Assembly (NCBI GenBank): GCA_002794735.1
Contig: NBAZ01000016.1
Span: 186,001 to 250,000 of the forward strand
DNA from: Pyrrhoderma lamaoense
Lineage: Eukaryota; Basidiomycota; Agaricomycetes; Hymenochaetales; Hymenochaetaceae
Reading direction: 5' to 3'
Length of the DNA stretch: 64,000 nt
Of the stretch, positions 11,552 through 23,843 are shown piece after piece. A program made the position numbers and the translations under genes. Under the pieces are notes generated by a model. The model worked only from the letters and a program-made list of their open reading frames with translations, did not search any database and had not been told where the DNA came from. Each line of letters opens with the position of its first letter. Position 1 is the stretch's first letter.

Positions 11552-13571
11552 CTAAATTCGACAAGTGAGTTCACCACCAACAACGGCGATCGCCGCACCC
11601 AAACACCAACCGAGCTCGGTTCCATCAATCTGTTTTTCGATACGTATTCCCCTATCGGCAGGAAACTCATAGCCCAATCGTAATAAAGCATGCATAAAAG
11701 TTAGATCCAAACACCATTCTGGCCTATCTTCCAGCTCTGCGCGTAAAGCTATATCGCCTCCCCAAGCCGCTTTCTGCCAGGCTTGGCTTCCACCACAGAC
11801 ATCACGAGCAAGTGTTGCTATTGTATTTACTGTAAGTGGCGGGATCTTTGAGGGGTCAGAGTCAGAGCCAGGATAGAAAGGGGCTATACGGTCGTAAAAG
11901 TAGGATAGTAAGAGTACTTTCCCAGATGCAAAAGTCTCGAGAATAGAGGGTTGGTAGACTCCGTTGAACGAGCAAGGCTTTGTTTGACAGATTCTGAAGA
12001 GGGTAGATTAGACATGTAAGAATCCTCAGGGCTTAGAAGGGCACAAAAAGAGACTTACGAATCTTTCGCCATTACGAGTTCGATAACACGATTGCAAGCT
12101 TCGAATGATCCAACATCAGCTCCTACCATGGTCACACTTCTGTCCTCTTCTCCAGGGAGAGTTGCCTCCAACTCGACCAGTCTACTTGACCCTCGGTATA
12201 GACAAGGGTTTGGTATCTCGCCACTCGGCCTGGAAGGTCCGTTCGCTGGTGGCTGGTTGAAAGAAGCCATGAACTCTACCAATCTATGGACACTCTTTCT
12301 TGCACGCATAAGACCATATCCTAGATAAGAATGCTGATACAAAGTGTGTTTTTTACCACCAAAGTCTAACTCATATTTATGATCACCATCCACAAAGAGC
12401 TTGTCATCTGAAAAGTCTGGCTCAAATACAATCTGAGTAGACGCTCCTCCAAGGTCGAGAACGGCGTACGAGTGTTCCTTCTTTGGTGAGTCTGCTCGGA
12501 TCGTATTGAGAAGATAGTTCGCAGTGATCCAAGCATAGACTCCTTCGTCTTTTCCATCCATGATAGCCACGCCATCTTTCTCTTTAGATACAACGCTAAA
12601 CGGATAGTTTTCCTGTAGTCTACGTCTTACAGCCTCTAAGATATCTTCACTTTGTTTGGAGCCGAGTAACCTGAGTCCAGCTGTCGCTTTCACGGCAACA
12701 GGAGTGCAAGACCATAAACTTTGCGGAACAACCCTGACAGCTTCATCTAGTAAAACATCCAAGCTCGTCGCAGCTGCAAGTGGGTCGTCCTTATAAGAGC
12801 TCAAACCCGGTTTCGTCATCTTGAACACTTCATACTCATATTCCGCAGACGGTCCGCAGTTATTGAATTTGTAGATATGGATACGAGAGCCCGTGGACCC
12901 TGCATCAATCATAAGGGCGAATTGAACTATTCTTGCATCAGGAGAGTAAGGTCGTACACAGTGTACAGTTTTGGTGAGGTCCGGATCTTCAGCAGGGGAA
13001 TGAGGCAAAACAACCGTCTTCCCTGGTGAGTTTTGTGATGCTGAATCGCCAAGTTTTGAGTCTTGTGATGGGGTTTCGTCATCCCCAGAACTTACAATTG
13101 GAGGCGGTCTCGTTGGTTTATTCCAGGCTGTTGCATAGATATTATAGTGAGAAAAAAAGGAAATAGGACTCTAAGCCAGTCCTTATGAAAGACACTACAT
13201 TTATACTCACAAGGTGTTATACTTTCTATCACTGACTCCCGCCTCTCTCTTGGTCCAAAGAGCCAAACGAAGCCGATGATGACTGTCGCTGCGATAGCGA
13301 ACCTTTTCCACCCAAAACGTATCCGCGAGGGGCCCCCTTTCCCATTATCAGCATCAACCCGCAAGTAACCATCCCGGTTCACGCGTGGGAGTACAGGACT
13401 CATGGTGGTACTTGAAGAGGAGGAACTGAACGAAGGACGTTGCCTAGTCGCGTCTGTGGCAGAGTCGCGAACGTTATTTTCGTCCAAAGGAAGATGTCTA
13501 TAGGAAAGACCGTCTGAGTTGGATAATTCAACGCTATATGACTTGCTGTGTGTTTGGGAGTCACCGCCCAT
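11552..13571 (-). CDS. GDA1: GDA1-type Golgi guanosine/nucleoside diphosphatase (GDA1/CD39 family)
   Basis: Hydrolyses nucleoside diphosphates (GDP, UDP) in the Golgi lumen. In fungi this supplies nucleoside monophosphate for antiport of nucleotide sugars during glycosylation. A type II membrane layout is visible: a Ser-rich cytosolic N-terminus, one hydrophobic segment near residue 100 (FAIAATVIIGFVWLFG), then the catalytic domain. Apyrase conserved regions appear in order: DAGSTGSRIHIY, ATAGLRLL, GKDEGVYAWITANYL and DLGGASTQIVF. The later Cys-containing segments (NPCLYRG, TKPCSFNGVYQP) and the terminal ELGWCLGAAIAV are also present. Two introns have good GT-AG sites: about 13130-13209 and about 11976-12050. 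The joined frame is unbroken. Length is about 600 residues, usual for fungal GDA1. Upstream neighbour is the bZIP gene leader. Confidence 0.93.
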
Positions 13572-14490
13572 GAAAGGAGCGATGGTAAATAAGTGCTCTT
13601 CGGTTTACTACTGTTACTACTTGCTATGGCGGGTCCCGATCAAGGATCAACGATTAGTAGATTTTGTAATGCAAACTAAAGATTTCTTATATACAATACA
13701 TTACGTAAGTAAACTATATTGGATTTAAGCTATGGATTAAGCTCAAAAGTCAATTAACATTCTCATCATGGATGATATCCAAAAATATAAATAAAACACG
13801 TACATTACACTGTCAAAACGCACTTAAGTCATTAGATAAGTACCGCAATGATATCATTAGACGTGTATGCAAGAAGTTTATCCAGTATGTTGAGAAAAAA
13901 ACGGCTAATAATATCGTCCACAGTGATCAATATTATGAAGTTACCGGATAATGTAGAGGGAATACATGTAGATAGAACGCAGAATACTCAAGGATCTTCT
14001 GATCCAGTGTCATCCACCTTATGTTAAAGATATGACTGCGAGTGGTTTAGATATGATTATGGCTAACAGCGGTGCAATGCTATACTAGTTTTATTGATCC
14101 CATAATTATGAAAGATGGTATTAGTGTATAGAATGCACCATTACTACATCGTCTAGATAGAAACATGATGAACTGGTGAGACACTCCATGTAATTCTTGG
14201 AACTTTGGGAGGAGGCACTCCTATTCCTGTGATGCGCGGATCGTACTTGCTTTTAAGGTCGATGCTATGCTCTTAAGATGTAGTAAAACGGAATATGCGT
14301 GGCTCAATGGAGTAGTTACGAAAGATATAATTAAAAGAGTGCTGCATCGACTGCGTCACTGCGACACAGTTGATAGTAATTCCACAGTCTGTTGTTCGGG
14401 TTTTAATCGGGCACCTTGGTCCTTCTTTTATAATCAAACAAGGATTAGTTCTTGGCGCCTTGTGGATAACTCTCCAAACTTCAGAATGAG
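13572..14490. other. Intergenic, GDA1 upstream region
   Basis: AT-rich with only chance open frames on both strands. No RNA gene or repeat recognised. Confidence 0.5.
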
Positions 14491-14829
14491 CTGTCATAGG
14501 CCTCCCACACGTTTCATGGGAAGTGCGTTGATATGGCCATAGTTAGCATGTGCACTTGTATTATTATAATTATATGGTCCGAGGTAGACGGGAGATTCAT
14601 GTCACATGGACTCGAGTTCTGCGAGGCCGTCGGCGAAGGAGGAACGGACAGAACGGAAGGGGTGAGAAGCTTATCTCGAAAAGGCCAGGCACGTTTCCTG
14701 AACGTACATTTTGAGGCCTTATAAGGAGACGGGGGCGCATGCTGTGCTGCGGCGGGGTTTGGGCGCATCAATTTATCAAGAGATGTTTGTAAGCAAATCT
14801 ATGAGTGGATACTATTATCGAGTCATTGA

Positions 14830-15519
14830 ATGGAGATCCGGAGCCGTGCTATTAACCAATTGGAGAATGATGTGACTCGAAAGTCGAATGATGTATCCGC
14901 TTCCTCAAGTTGTCAGTAACTCCATGGATCACCAAAACAGTAAATCGTCTCTACTGAGCTTTGTTTCTGTCCTCAGCAGGGAGGGACAAGAGGACACGGT
15001 TGATAAGGACGAGTCTAAGGAACACGCAGATTCTGGGGAGGGGTCAACGGCCGAGATGGACCGAGGAGTGAGATAATTTCACTATTTTATTATTCCAAAA
15101 GAGGCAGTGTGAGGGTGGCTGCTTATGTGATAGTAGTCGTGGGAGTTTCTTGTAGAGTAAGGGCGCTAAAAATTTTGTTGATATAATAAGAGTCGAGTCA
15201 GATAGCGGTAAACCCCTGTAAACCTCCTTCCCCCCCCTCTCACAACACTCACTGGACAGTCTCGCCGCTGTCCTCCAAACGCTGTAGCGAGCTCTAAATC
15301 CGTAAGTCCTCATTCTCAATCTGTATTTTTGTTATTCTCTATCCTTGCGCGTCATCCCAATCGTAACGACGTTGTCGTATCCGGCTTGCAATATCATCTT
15401 TATCCCTTTTTTATTGCGTTCTCGGAACCGTGTTCTGTAGAACTCTAGTCAGGCAGCTCGGCTACAAGTCATTTCAGACTTTCCCCTGTTTGATCGTAGT
15501 TTGGGTCCGTTAATTCTAT
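14830..15519 (+). promoter_or_regulatory. Long 5' leader of the bZIP gene with upstream ATGs
   Basis: The stretch before the bZIP start has several short upstream open frames. They include ATG-ATG-TGA at 14867-14875, ATG-TGA at 15125-15130, a longer one from 14830 and a 62-codon frame at 14888-15076. A possible 5'-UTR intron runs from a GTAAGT at 15302 to an acceptor at 15477. GCN4/CPC1 genes are known to be translationally controlled by upstream ORFs under eIF2 phosphorylation, so this layout fits. The transcript start is unknown, so which of these ATGs are transcribed is inference. Confidence 0.45.
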
Positions 15520-17397
15520 ATGATATCAACAATGGACAACCAATTGCAATCTGATGCGCAGCCTCTGACGGAGCTTTCGCACGGTTGCAACAACAATGCT
15601 GGCACTGCCAGCAAGTGTATTGATGGGGCATCGAATACCTGTTATCGCCAACACATACTAACTCAAACACCCAGGCTTCCTTCGGTCGACTTACCGTCCG
15701 CCGCCATTCAGAACCAGTCACAGAACAACTTCAGTAATACTTACGTGCAAGATGTTCTGCCTCACCGCCTAAATTCACTCAGGTCCCTCTCAAACTCAGG
15801 ACTAATCCAACTATTCTCTACTTCCCCTTTTACACAAAATGTTTTCAATCAACCCTCTACAACCCTTGAGAGTATCCCACTCCCAAGTAACCTCGCTCAC
15901 CATGGCCCGGTAACGGTACCCCAAACGGATTGCCACCAACGTCTTCGGACTAAGCTTTTACCTAAATTAAGAAATTCCAAACTTCTTGCAGCCCAACATG
16001 GCATTCCTATCAAACTCCCTCAACCACCACGTCCCAACATCAACAGTATCAGCAATAACAACTACAACATCAACATCAGAAACAACAACAGCGTCGCAAA
16101 AGCCAGTGATATTTCACCTCAGATCACGACTACAAATCCATCAATTACATCCACAATAAATCCAGACATTTCTATTTTTGACATCCAGTCTCTCATGACC
16201 GATTATCTAAACATGCTTACGTCGAAAACCGGTCAAATAACCGGTGCAGCTTCTTCCGAGGCAGCGGCTCCTGTGTCCATGACTAAGGACGTTACAGAGG
16301 CGTCAAACTCTGTAGCTTCGGAGCCGTCCGCTAACGATGCTGCAGAAAGCATTCGTGCTCTCTTTGGTAAGCGTCTTGCTGACGATTATGATATTTTGGC
16401 TAATGCCATATTAAAAGGAGGGGCAAATGATCTTACTTCTTCAGCATGGGATGAGTATCTATCCTCTCCTTTTGAATTCGGTCTTGATAATACAAGCGTG
16501 ACGGACTCTCCTTTCGAAACGCCTATCGATACATTGTTAGCAACTCCTGCAATAGAGTTCGTTGGAGCTAGTGACTTTAATGCTAGTCCTGTAGTAGCAG
16601 ATGATGTACTGGCAGACTTTGAAACATCCGCATTAGCTGATATGCCATTGTTTGCTGGTTTATCTCCTGTTATAACGAATCCCCAGATCACTCCAAACGA
16701 GCAAAGAAAAGAAACCGAACAGCCTGATTTTTCAGGTTTGTATACGATGACGATGACTCCTGAGATCTCCCCTCTCGTTTCCAACTCTTCGAGTGCGGAT
16801 CCGTCCTTTATATCTTCCCTTTCACCTCAGGCTCCGATGAAACCTGTGGAAGCCAAGGATGCCGCATCTACAAGTCCTTCTAGTGTCAATATATCTAAGA
16901 AGGGTGGCGCGCGTACTGCTCGTAAAACTCCGACAGGTACTCGTAAGAACATTACACCTGAAGCTCTCGTTCCTTTGGACGCTCCGACTCAGCCACGTAC
17001 TTACCTCGCTCCTTCTGCGACTTCTCGCAAGGAAGTTCCCGCAATTTTCGCCCGTAAAAGAAATCGTAAAGCCGCTTTTGGAGATGAAGACGAGGATGTC
17101 GTCGAACCAGCAACACCTATCCCTGAGACACCACTCATGACTGGTCCGGCATACCTGGCTTCTTTAGGCTTGCCACCTGATGCGACCGAGGCAGAGCAAA
17201 TTGCTGCTAAGAGAAGACAAAATACTCTAGCTGCCCGGCGGAGCAGGAAGAGGAAGCTAGAGCATCAGAAACAGCTTGAAGATTCTATTGAATCCTTAAC
17301 AAAAGAAAGAGATATGTGGAAGAAGCGGGCTTTGGAGATGAGGCAACGCATGATTCAGTTGGGATTCCCTGAGCCTTTCAGGGATACGGAGGAGTAA
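15520..17397 (+). CDS. GCN4/CPC1-like bZIP transcription factor
   Basis: A single uninterrupted frame of 625 codons. The C-terminal bZIP has a basic region AKRRQNTLAARRSRKRK followed by a short leucine zipper heptad series ending near LGFPEPFRD. The basic-region signature NTLAARRSR and the C-terminal position match the GCN4/CPC1 class that activates amino-acid biosynthesis genes on starvation. The rest is low-complexity (Asn/Ser/Thr-rich) with acidic, aromatic patches near residues 215-230, 280-330 and 385-420 that could be activation domains. The first ATG (15520) has a second in-frame ATG four codons later. Leader upstream ORFs support the regulatory class. No frame breaks despite the length. 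Confidence 0.85.
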   Translation: MISTMDNQLQSDAQPLTELSHGCNNNAGTASKCIDGASNTCYRQHILTQTPRLPSVDLPSAAIQNQSQNNFSNTYVQDVLPHRLNSLRSLSNSGLIQLFSTSPFTQNVFNQPSTTLESIPLPSNLAHHGPVTVPQTDCHQRLRTKLLPKLRNSKLLAAQHGIPIKLPQPPRPNINSISNNNYNINIRNNNSVAKASDISPQITTTNPSITSTINPDISIFDIQSLMTDYLNMLTSKTGQITGAASSEAAAPVSMTKDVTEASNSVASEPSANDAAESIRALFGKRLADDYDILANAILKGGANDLTSSAWDEYLSSPFEFGLDNTSVTDSPFETPIDTLLATPAIEFVGASDFNASPVVADDVLADFETSALADMPLFAGLSPVITNPQITPNEQRKETEQPDFSGLYTMTMTPEISPLVSNSSSADPSFISSLSPQAPMKPVEAKDAASTSPSSVNISKKGGARTARKTPTGTRKNITPEALVPLDAPTQPRTYLAPSATSRKEVPAIFARKRNRKAAFGDEDEDVVEPATPIPETPLMTGPAYLASLGLPPDATEAEQIAAKRRQNTLAARRSRKRKLEHQKQLEDSIESLTKERDMWKKRALEMRQRMIQLGFPEPFRDTEE

Positions 17398-18060
17398 TCT
17401 AATAGTTCCTACTATTGCATTCTTTCTCTATCCCCTTCTCTTTCAAAATGTCACTCGACAACGTATATCTTTATCTTATGGTTTTTGTTTTTTCCCGTTT
17501 TTATGCCATACCACTTCTAGTTATCTGATCTTCTATGCTTGACTGATTTCCTTTCAATGTTTCGATATGTTTTTCAATGGACTCGTCACCAGTCCAAATT
17601 GTTAGCTTGTGACATTCGGCGCCCTTTCCCCCACATCAATCTACCAAGACTTAGAATATCGTTTTCTTCTTTGTCCAGTAATTACTCAATCCACTTGCAA
17701 CGGGCTGTCCGTCTTACCCCCTTCCCCAATTACTGATGTTAATCTGTTCAGTGTTTGTTCTTTTTCTTTCCTCTGCCCTGAATATCTTGCATAGTATAAC
17801 TGTTATTTTTTTTTTTTACAAAAACTGTTTACAGTTTCTTGTTGAGAATTGCTCCTAAAACTTCTCGTGCTTAGAAAATCATGTTTTTTACTGTGCGTTG
17901 TTGTGAACCTTTGCCACACTTAGTTTGATTCAACTTATAAATCGATCGTGTGCAACCTGCACTAACAAAAACTTTTCTTAAACTAACTTCGGGCTATGTG
18001 ATGAGTACGTCTGTGAAATTATACTAATTGCGGGGGCAATTGCTTGATTCGAGTATAAAA
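17398..18060. other. Intergenic, bZIP 3' region
   Basis: Pyrimidine-rich 3' UTR-like sequence, then AT-rich DNA with a long T run at about 17806-17817. No gene seen. Confidence 0.5.
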
Positions 18061-18064
18061 TTGC

Positions 18065-18069
18065 AAAAA
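18065..18069 (-). terminator. Probable Pol III terminator of the tRNA
   Basis: A run of five T on the minus strand, 19 bases after the tRNA 3' end, as expected for RNA polymerase III termination. Confidence 0.5.
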
Positions 18070-18087
18070 CTAGGGCCCTTGCAATAC

Positions 18088-18159
18088 AACTCACGGCGGG
18101 ACTCGAACCCGCAGCCTTAACCTTAGGAAAGTTACGCGCTACCATTGCGCCACGCGAGC
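18088..18159 (-). tRNA. tRNA-Arg (anticodon CCT)
   Basis: The minus strand folds as a complete 72-base cloverleaf. The acceptor stem GCTCGCG pairs with CGTGAGT (two G-U type pairs). The D arm is GCGC/GCGC with loop AATGGTA. The anticodon stem TAACT/GGTTA encloses loop TTCCTAA, giving anticodon CCT for codon AGG. The T arm is GCGGG-TTCGAGT-CCCGC. No intron; 3' CCA not encoded. Confidence 0.93.
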
Positions 18160-18368
18160 ATTGTGATAAGCTTTTTAAGCGGCACTATATATAGTCTAAA
18201 ACTTCAATCGCCGTGAGATAGAAAGTCGCTTTGAACCAGTTTAAGTGCTTAATTTATCCAGTGTTCTCGAACTATCAATACTTACATATGTCCTTTTCCT
18301 ACTGAGCATCATACAACACCCACAACAATCCCTTTTTTCTCTTACATATAAAAATACCTCCGGCTGTA

Positions 18369-21139
18369 ATGAACTTGAAACAACGACTGGCAAATCTCTC
18401 GCAACAAACTTCCGCTTCAGGATCTTTTAGCTCTTCTTCCTCTTCCTCCTCTCCTCCTCTCCATCTAATTTGCGTCTGAACATGGCAGCTGGGCTCAAAA
18501 TGACTATACTGACTCGCCTACGACGCCAACACAAAGAAGACTCGGAGCTGCCAGCGTAAAGTCGGGGTTAAGTTCTGCGTTTGGAACTGCTATGGGCAAT
18601 ATTGGGAATATTGGGAAGAAGAAGGCACCGTGGGTTAGGGCTGGAAGAGACGAGGACTTGGGAGACAGCAGGTGGGACTTGGGGATGGGCATATGGAGAA
18701 GGTTGATGATGTTTTGTCGAAGATGGTTTTTCAATCTGGAGTTGATTATGAGTGCGTCCTTTTTCCGTTTCATACTACGCCTTGTCCTTACTTAAATTAT
18801 GTGTGTTCTAGGACAAGACCAATGTATGTCTTCTGTTTTATATGTTCATTATTGATATTGCAAATTGATAATTGTTTTTTTTTTTCCTTTGCCTCATCAT
18901 ACAGGGTAATTATGAACGCTTCTGCTTTTCCCGATCCTCGAGTTATATCATATGACCTTTTACTTTCGTGCGTATATCAACAATGTCGTCTTTAATACTC
19001 TAATATAAGCTCATAACTAATTTGAAAATCGCTACTCAGTCGAATTCTATCTTATCTGGACCTCTTTGGTGAGTCTTTGGCATTACTTCGTCCTGCCTTA
19101 ATTATAGACTTCTCACCTAAACTCTCGGGCATATAAAGTTGAAAGTGATTATACCGTAGTCTTCTTCGCAGCAGGAGGACATCATACGCCCAGCTGGAAC
19201 TGGGTCTGGAAGGCATATAGGAGCCTAAGTCGGAAGTATCGCAAGAATCTAAAACGTTTAGTACGTTCTCCCGTATTTCCCGCATTCTTAATATAATATA
19301 TATTTACCGAAGAACTTGATTTGCAAATTCTCGTTAAAACACCTGATAGTTTATTGTTCATTCGTCATTTTTCTCGAAGAGTAAGTTAGTTTCGTATCAG
19401 GCTTACTATACTAAGTAACTAATAAATCAAATGTTTTTAAGTGTTATTTTCTCTCGCCGGAGCTATTATCTCCCCCAAATTTTTTCGAAAGATAACATAT
19501 GTTGATTCGCTCTCAGCGCTGGCTTCATATGTACCGCTAACTCAAATTGATATACCACCAGCTGTATACGCGTAAGTCGAAATGCTTTGATCATTTTATA
19601 CACAGATGATTAAATCGCTATTTGCTCGTAGTGAGAATTTGAAATATGAATCACAAATTTGTATGCCTATGCCCATAAAGTCACAGATGTTTGGTGTGCC
19701 TTTAGAGGACTTAATGGGTTATGAAGGGGAGAAAGATGGACTACCGAGGGTTGTAAGGGACTGTATACAGTATTTAAGGGAATCGGGTATGGATGCTCAA
19801 TCTCCGTTTGTGCCTTAAATCTACTAACTGAATAAGATCTATAGGCCTAGAAGAGGAAGGTCTGTTTCGCCGCTCACCTAGCTCAGTACAGCTCCGACAA
19901 GTGCAAGAAGCGTACAACAGAGGTCAGTCTAAAACTTAATATATCTGATGTACCCACGTAACGTAATAATTTATATGTTGCATATATAGGACAGACCGTG
20001 TCTTTGCAAAATTTCGGAGATCCTCATCTTGCTGCCGTACTCCTAAAGAAGTTCCTTAGGGACCTTCCGCAACCTATTTTCCCTGAAAGATTATATGATG
20101 TCATCAAGAGGTGTCCCCCTATACGAGACGAAAACCATGACATGGCAGCGATCATGTATATCCGTTCCACAGTACTGCGAGAACTCCCGCCTTGTGTACA
20201 AATTCTTCTCAGTAACATCCTTCGTGAGTAGTTACTCTAAAGGACCCGTTGCACTTGATAATAACTTGTAGTCATGAAGTTTTATTGCACGAAGTCTCGT
20301 TGCGATCCGACGTGAACCGAATGGACGCACATAACCTTGCTATCGTTATAACCCCGAACCTTGTGGCTTCTGGTAACCCACTAAAGGATGTCGCGATTTG
20401 TGCTGTCGCGGGTGCGCCGCAACCCCTTTCCCCAGGTCCCGCGACTCGAGCTGTGCCATCTGTTCCCGGATCAGATGAGGCGCTAAAGGGAAAGACGACT
20501 TTAGGGACACTGATCAAGCTATGTATTCATCGCTATTTCGAGGTTTTTGATGAGATGGCGGACCGTGCTGAAACGCTTGATGTTGATCCGTTCAGTCTGG
20601 GCGAGTCGGATGAACACGAAACAGATGTGCCTCCAAGCAGCACTTCATCATCACCCGCGGCAAGACGACAGTCGTTGTTACATGATGACGATAGTATCGA
20701 CGATGCAATGTTAGTCATGCCGTTAGGTCCCTCAGGTAGCGGTACCCAAACACATAAGCGTCTTTCTGTGTCGAGCTTGGGTTCTGGGCGTGCCTTGCCA
20801 CCGGCTGCTCGTTCTGTCACATCAAGTGGTGAAAGCCGTTTTAGTTCTGCTGGAACGGGTAGTTTAGGTAAAACCCGAGCACGTTCCTTATTCGCGGTTA
20901 ATGAGAGAGACGATATCGTCGGCGGTGACGGACAAAGGAGCGGGGTAGGGGCTATCCCCAAGAGTGCAAGTGCAAGTAGTACATTACGAAAATCATCGGG
21001 TGCAGGTGTTTCGGCTTATAGTGTAACTGCGATCGGGTTCTTTACGCCTCCTGCATCTGGTGGCTCGTCTCCTTCTACACCAATTCCACCAATCCCGCCT
21101 ATCCATCCCTTGTCGAAAGGGACGAAGCGGAATGAGTAA
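18369..21139 (+). CDS. CRAL-TRIO/Sec14-like and RhoGAP domain protein
   Basis: GTPase-activating protein for Rho-family GTPases with a p50RhoGAP-like layout. The start MNLKQRLANLSQQ is followed by a Ser/Pro-rich stretch, a segment TDSPTTPTQRR, then the Sec14-like domain (VMNASAFPDP after splicing, YTVVFFAAGGHHTPSWNWVWKA, FIVHSSFFSK, PKFFRKITYVDSL, PLTQIDIPPAVY). The RhoGAP domain follows: FGVPLEDLMG, LPRVVRDCIQYL, EEEGLFRRSPSS with the arginine finger, LLKKFLRDLPQPIFP and NRMDAHNLAIVITPNLV. The tail is Ser/Pro-rich. About eight introns are visible with GT-AG ends. Three frame breaks in the N-terminal part would be repaired by single extra bases: near 18461, the A run at 18497-18500 and the G run at 18681-18684. 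Likely acts in polarity or cell-wall Rho signalling. Confidence 0.85.
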
Positions 21140-22313
21140 TAGTTCACGTTTTCTTTTTCTCCTTCGATAACGTGTGTTAACACGGACGTAATATGGAAGA
21201 ATGGAACATCAGATTTTAGGTTTCAGGCTGATAAAGTCTTTCCATCTACCTATCTCTCTATTGCGGACCCGATCAATTATGTTGCTTGTTCCGGAGTCTT
21301 TGCTCTATCTATAATTTTTTCTATTATATCCTTTGGGCTGATGATCATATACTTGTTCATATAATGAATATACCATTCTTCGTGTTTGATTGTTACATAT
21401 TTATCTGCAATATACCTTCATAAATTTTGTTGCTAATTTCCACGGGAATTGTCGTCATTGACTGGGTTTTATAAACTCTGAAACAACCGACGTAGGTAAA
21501 GTTTATCTCCTTTTGATAGTTCTGAGTAACAACCCTTGTTTACGCGTATTTGGTGTCGAATTAACCGTCTATAGACATCCAAATATTGAATAGCCAAGAG
21601 AGTGCGCGTCCGACTCGGATACTGCAGCATCTAGGTCCTGGTTCACTTTCGCAGACTTTTGTCGATCTTTTTTTCTCAAGTAGACTGTAGCTATCCTGTC
21701 AAGACGACGACGACCGTTTTTTTTCTTGCTTTAATGCGAGCTAAATATACCGTGGTGGGTGCTATTGTGGATCGTTGATCATGAGAAAAATAGCCTTGGC
21801 TTTCTAAAAGTAGGACTGATGGAACTCAGATTGATCTTCAAGATAACGTGGTACGATATAAAATTACCAAACTCGGTAATCCAAGAATGAAACTAATTTA
21901 TTTGTGGCGAGGGGAAGAATAGACTAATCCTTAAATCGAGATAACACAGGATTTTTGGTAAAAGAAAAAAGAAAAAAAAAAGGACTTGCCTTTAGCGAGT
22001 TGATGTTTTATTTGATCCTTTACGTTCGCCCAAGAAAAATAACAGAAAACATATGTACGAATCGATGTATAAATGTGTACAACCTCCGAAAATCGACCAG
22101 CTTCATTCCCTCTCTTGCCCCGCTGTCCATCCAACTCCCCCTCCCTCCTGACCTATTCTATTTTAAACACTTTGCTTCTTCAGTTTGATACGATACTCTC
22201 TATCTATCAGCTGACTATAGCAAGTTCCACTCTTTTCTATACCATTTCAACCACATTCGTTTGAACAACAACAACAACCCCAAATTCGTCGTCTCGACTA
22301 TTTTTTATCAATA
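21140..22313. other. Intergenic between RhoGAP and glycosidase genes
   Basis: AT-rich; the last 150 bases are CT-rich, typical of a fungal promoter. An ACAACAACAACAAC run precedes the glycosidase ATG. No gene seen. Confidence 0.5.
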
Positions 22314-23843
22314 ATGTTATACAGAAAGTCTTGCATTGCATTCACTACTCTGTGCTCAGCACTTTTCGCTGCCGCTCCAGCGTCTGCTGCTCCACAGCTC
22401 AAGATTCGAGACTCAAATGCAGCATCCCAAATTGACTCGTACAGGTCTCTGGCGCCGAAAGCGGTCGATATCAAAGGTGCTATGCTAGGATCCATCCGGA
22501 CAAGTTGGGAACAAGGAACAGCTGCAGGAGGTATCCTAGAGCTCGACAATCCTGAATACTCTGTGTTTGGGTCTAGTCCGTTCGCCTCTACGGGCACTAT
22601 CCCTGTAGAGCCACTTCGACTCGCGTTGAGTGCGGTTGTCCGCCAAGGACCTGACGGCCGTTTGAGTCAGGAAATCAATGATGGCCTTGATGGAGCTGCT
22701 CTTGATGGTGCTTCTGCCGCTCCCGTCGTACAGCTTGGTAGGTTGATGCTTTTTTTCCCACCCTCCTCTTTTGGTAAATGTGTTTCTGATTATTATCGCC
22801 GGTGGCATTATAGGCGCCCTCACAGATCCTAGTCGCCAGCAATATTTCCAAACCGCTCTTGACGCACAGTTGAGCTATGTATGTCTGAAACTACTGATTT
22901 TTTAAGTGATGGTAGTTTGTTAATGACAATATTACTCTTTTAAATCAATTAAAGGTATTGAATGTGGCTCCAAGAACAAGCACGGGGCCATCTCCATGAG
23001 AAATGATTCTCGTGCCTATTGGTAAGCAAACTCTTACAACAGATGGAAATCCAAGTAATAATGCTAATGACTTGAATATTTAGGAATGATGGTGTCTACA
23101 TGGGTCCTCCTTTCTTAGCTTATGTCGGAGCTGTAACTCAAAATCAAGATCTCTTACAGTTGGCTTATGACAACTGTCGTCTCTACCGTGATGCACTCCT
23201 TATCGATGGACCTTATGGACCATCTTGGGCCCATATCTACAGTGAAGATGACGCTAGCTACTGGGATAAGGGTCTCTGGGGAACAGGTTAGTTTTAAATT
23301 ACTATCTTGAAGCTTTCTTGTAAACTAATAAAAAAATTCTCTTCGACTATAGGAAATGGTTGGGCAGCTTTAGGAATGCTCCGCGTTCAAGAAACCATCT
23401 CAAAATCCGTTTTCGCGACTGAAATGTCCTCTCAAGTTGCTGATCTCAAGGCTTGGGTCAAAGAGGTTTTAGATGGATTCTTCCCGGGTGTCCGTGCATC
23501 GGATGGTCTCTTACCCAACTACCTCAATCAGACCGATACTTTCGGTGACTGTGCGGGCTCCGCTGCCTTGGCTTCCGTCGCTTTCCGGGAGGCAGTTATT
23601 GACCCCGAGACTTTTGGCTCTAACTACACTGAGATCGCTGGTGGCTTAGCTAAAGCTGTCTTGTCTGGCGTCGATGAGCTTGGTGTTATCTCACCCCTTG
23701 TTAACCCGCTTAGCTGGACTGAAACAGGAGATTTGAGTACTGAAGGACAGTCTTTCGGTTTGATGATGGTTTCTGCATGGCGTGATTGGTTAGATTTTAA
23801 TGGCCAGGATGTCAACGGTGTTTCCGTCAGTATAGTGCTTTGA
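22314..23843 (+). CDS. Secreted six-hairpin glycosidase-like protein
   Basis: The N-terminus is a clear signal peptide (MLYRKSCIAF...ALFAAAPASAAP). The mature part resembles fungal (alpha/alpha)6 six-hairpin glycosidases of GH105-like type: SWEQGTAAGGILELDNP, YWNDGVYMGPPFLAYVG, DNCRLYRDALL, GPYGPSWAHIYS, WGTGNGWAALGMLRV and LLPNYLNQTDTFGDCAGSA. Four introns are visible (about 22740-22813, 22878-22959, 23022-23083, 23288-23352). The exon starting near 22960 has a frame break: GGGG at 22984-22987 needs a fifth G to read TGAISMRNDSRAYW. Likely acts on plant or fungal cell-wall sugars outside the cell. The exact substrate cannot be told; catalytic Asp residues are plausible in WNDGVY and FGDCAG. 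Confidence 0.78.

Noticed and set aside
22536..22823. Minus-strand frame across the glycosidase first exon
   Set aside because: It is an antisense shadow; the sense strand has a signal peptide and conserved glycosidase segments.
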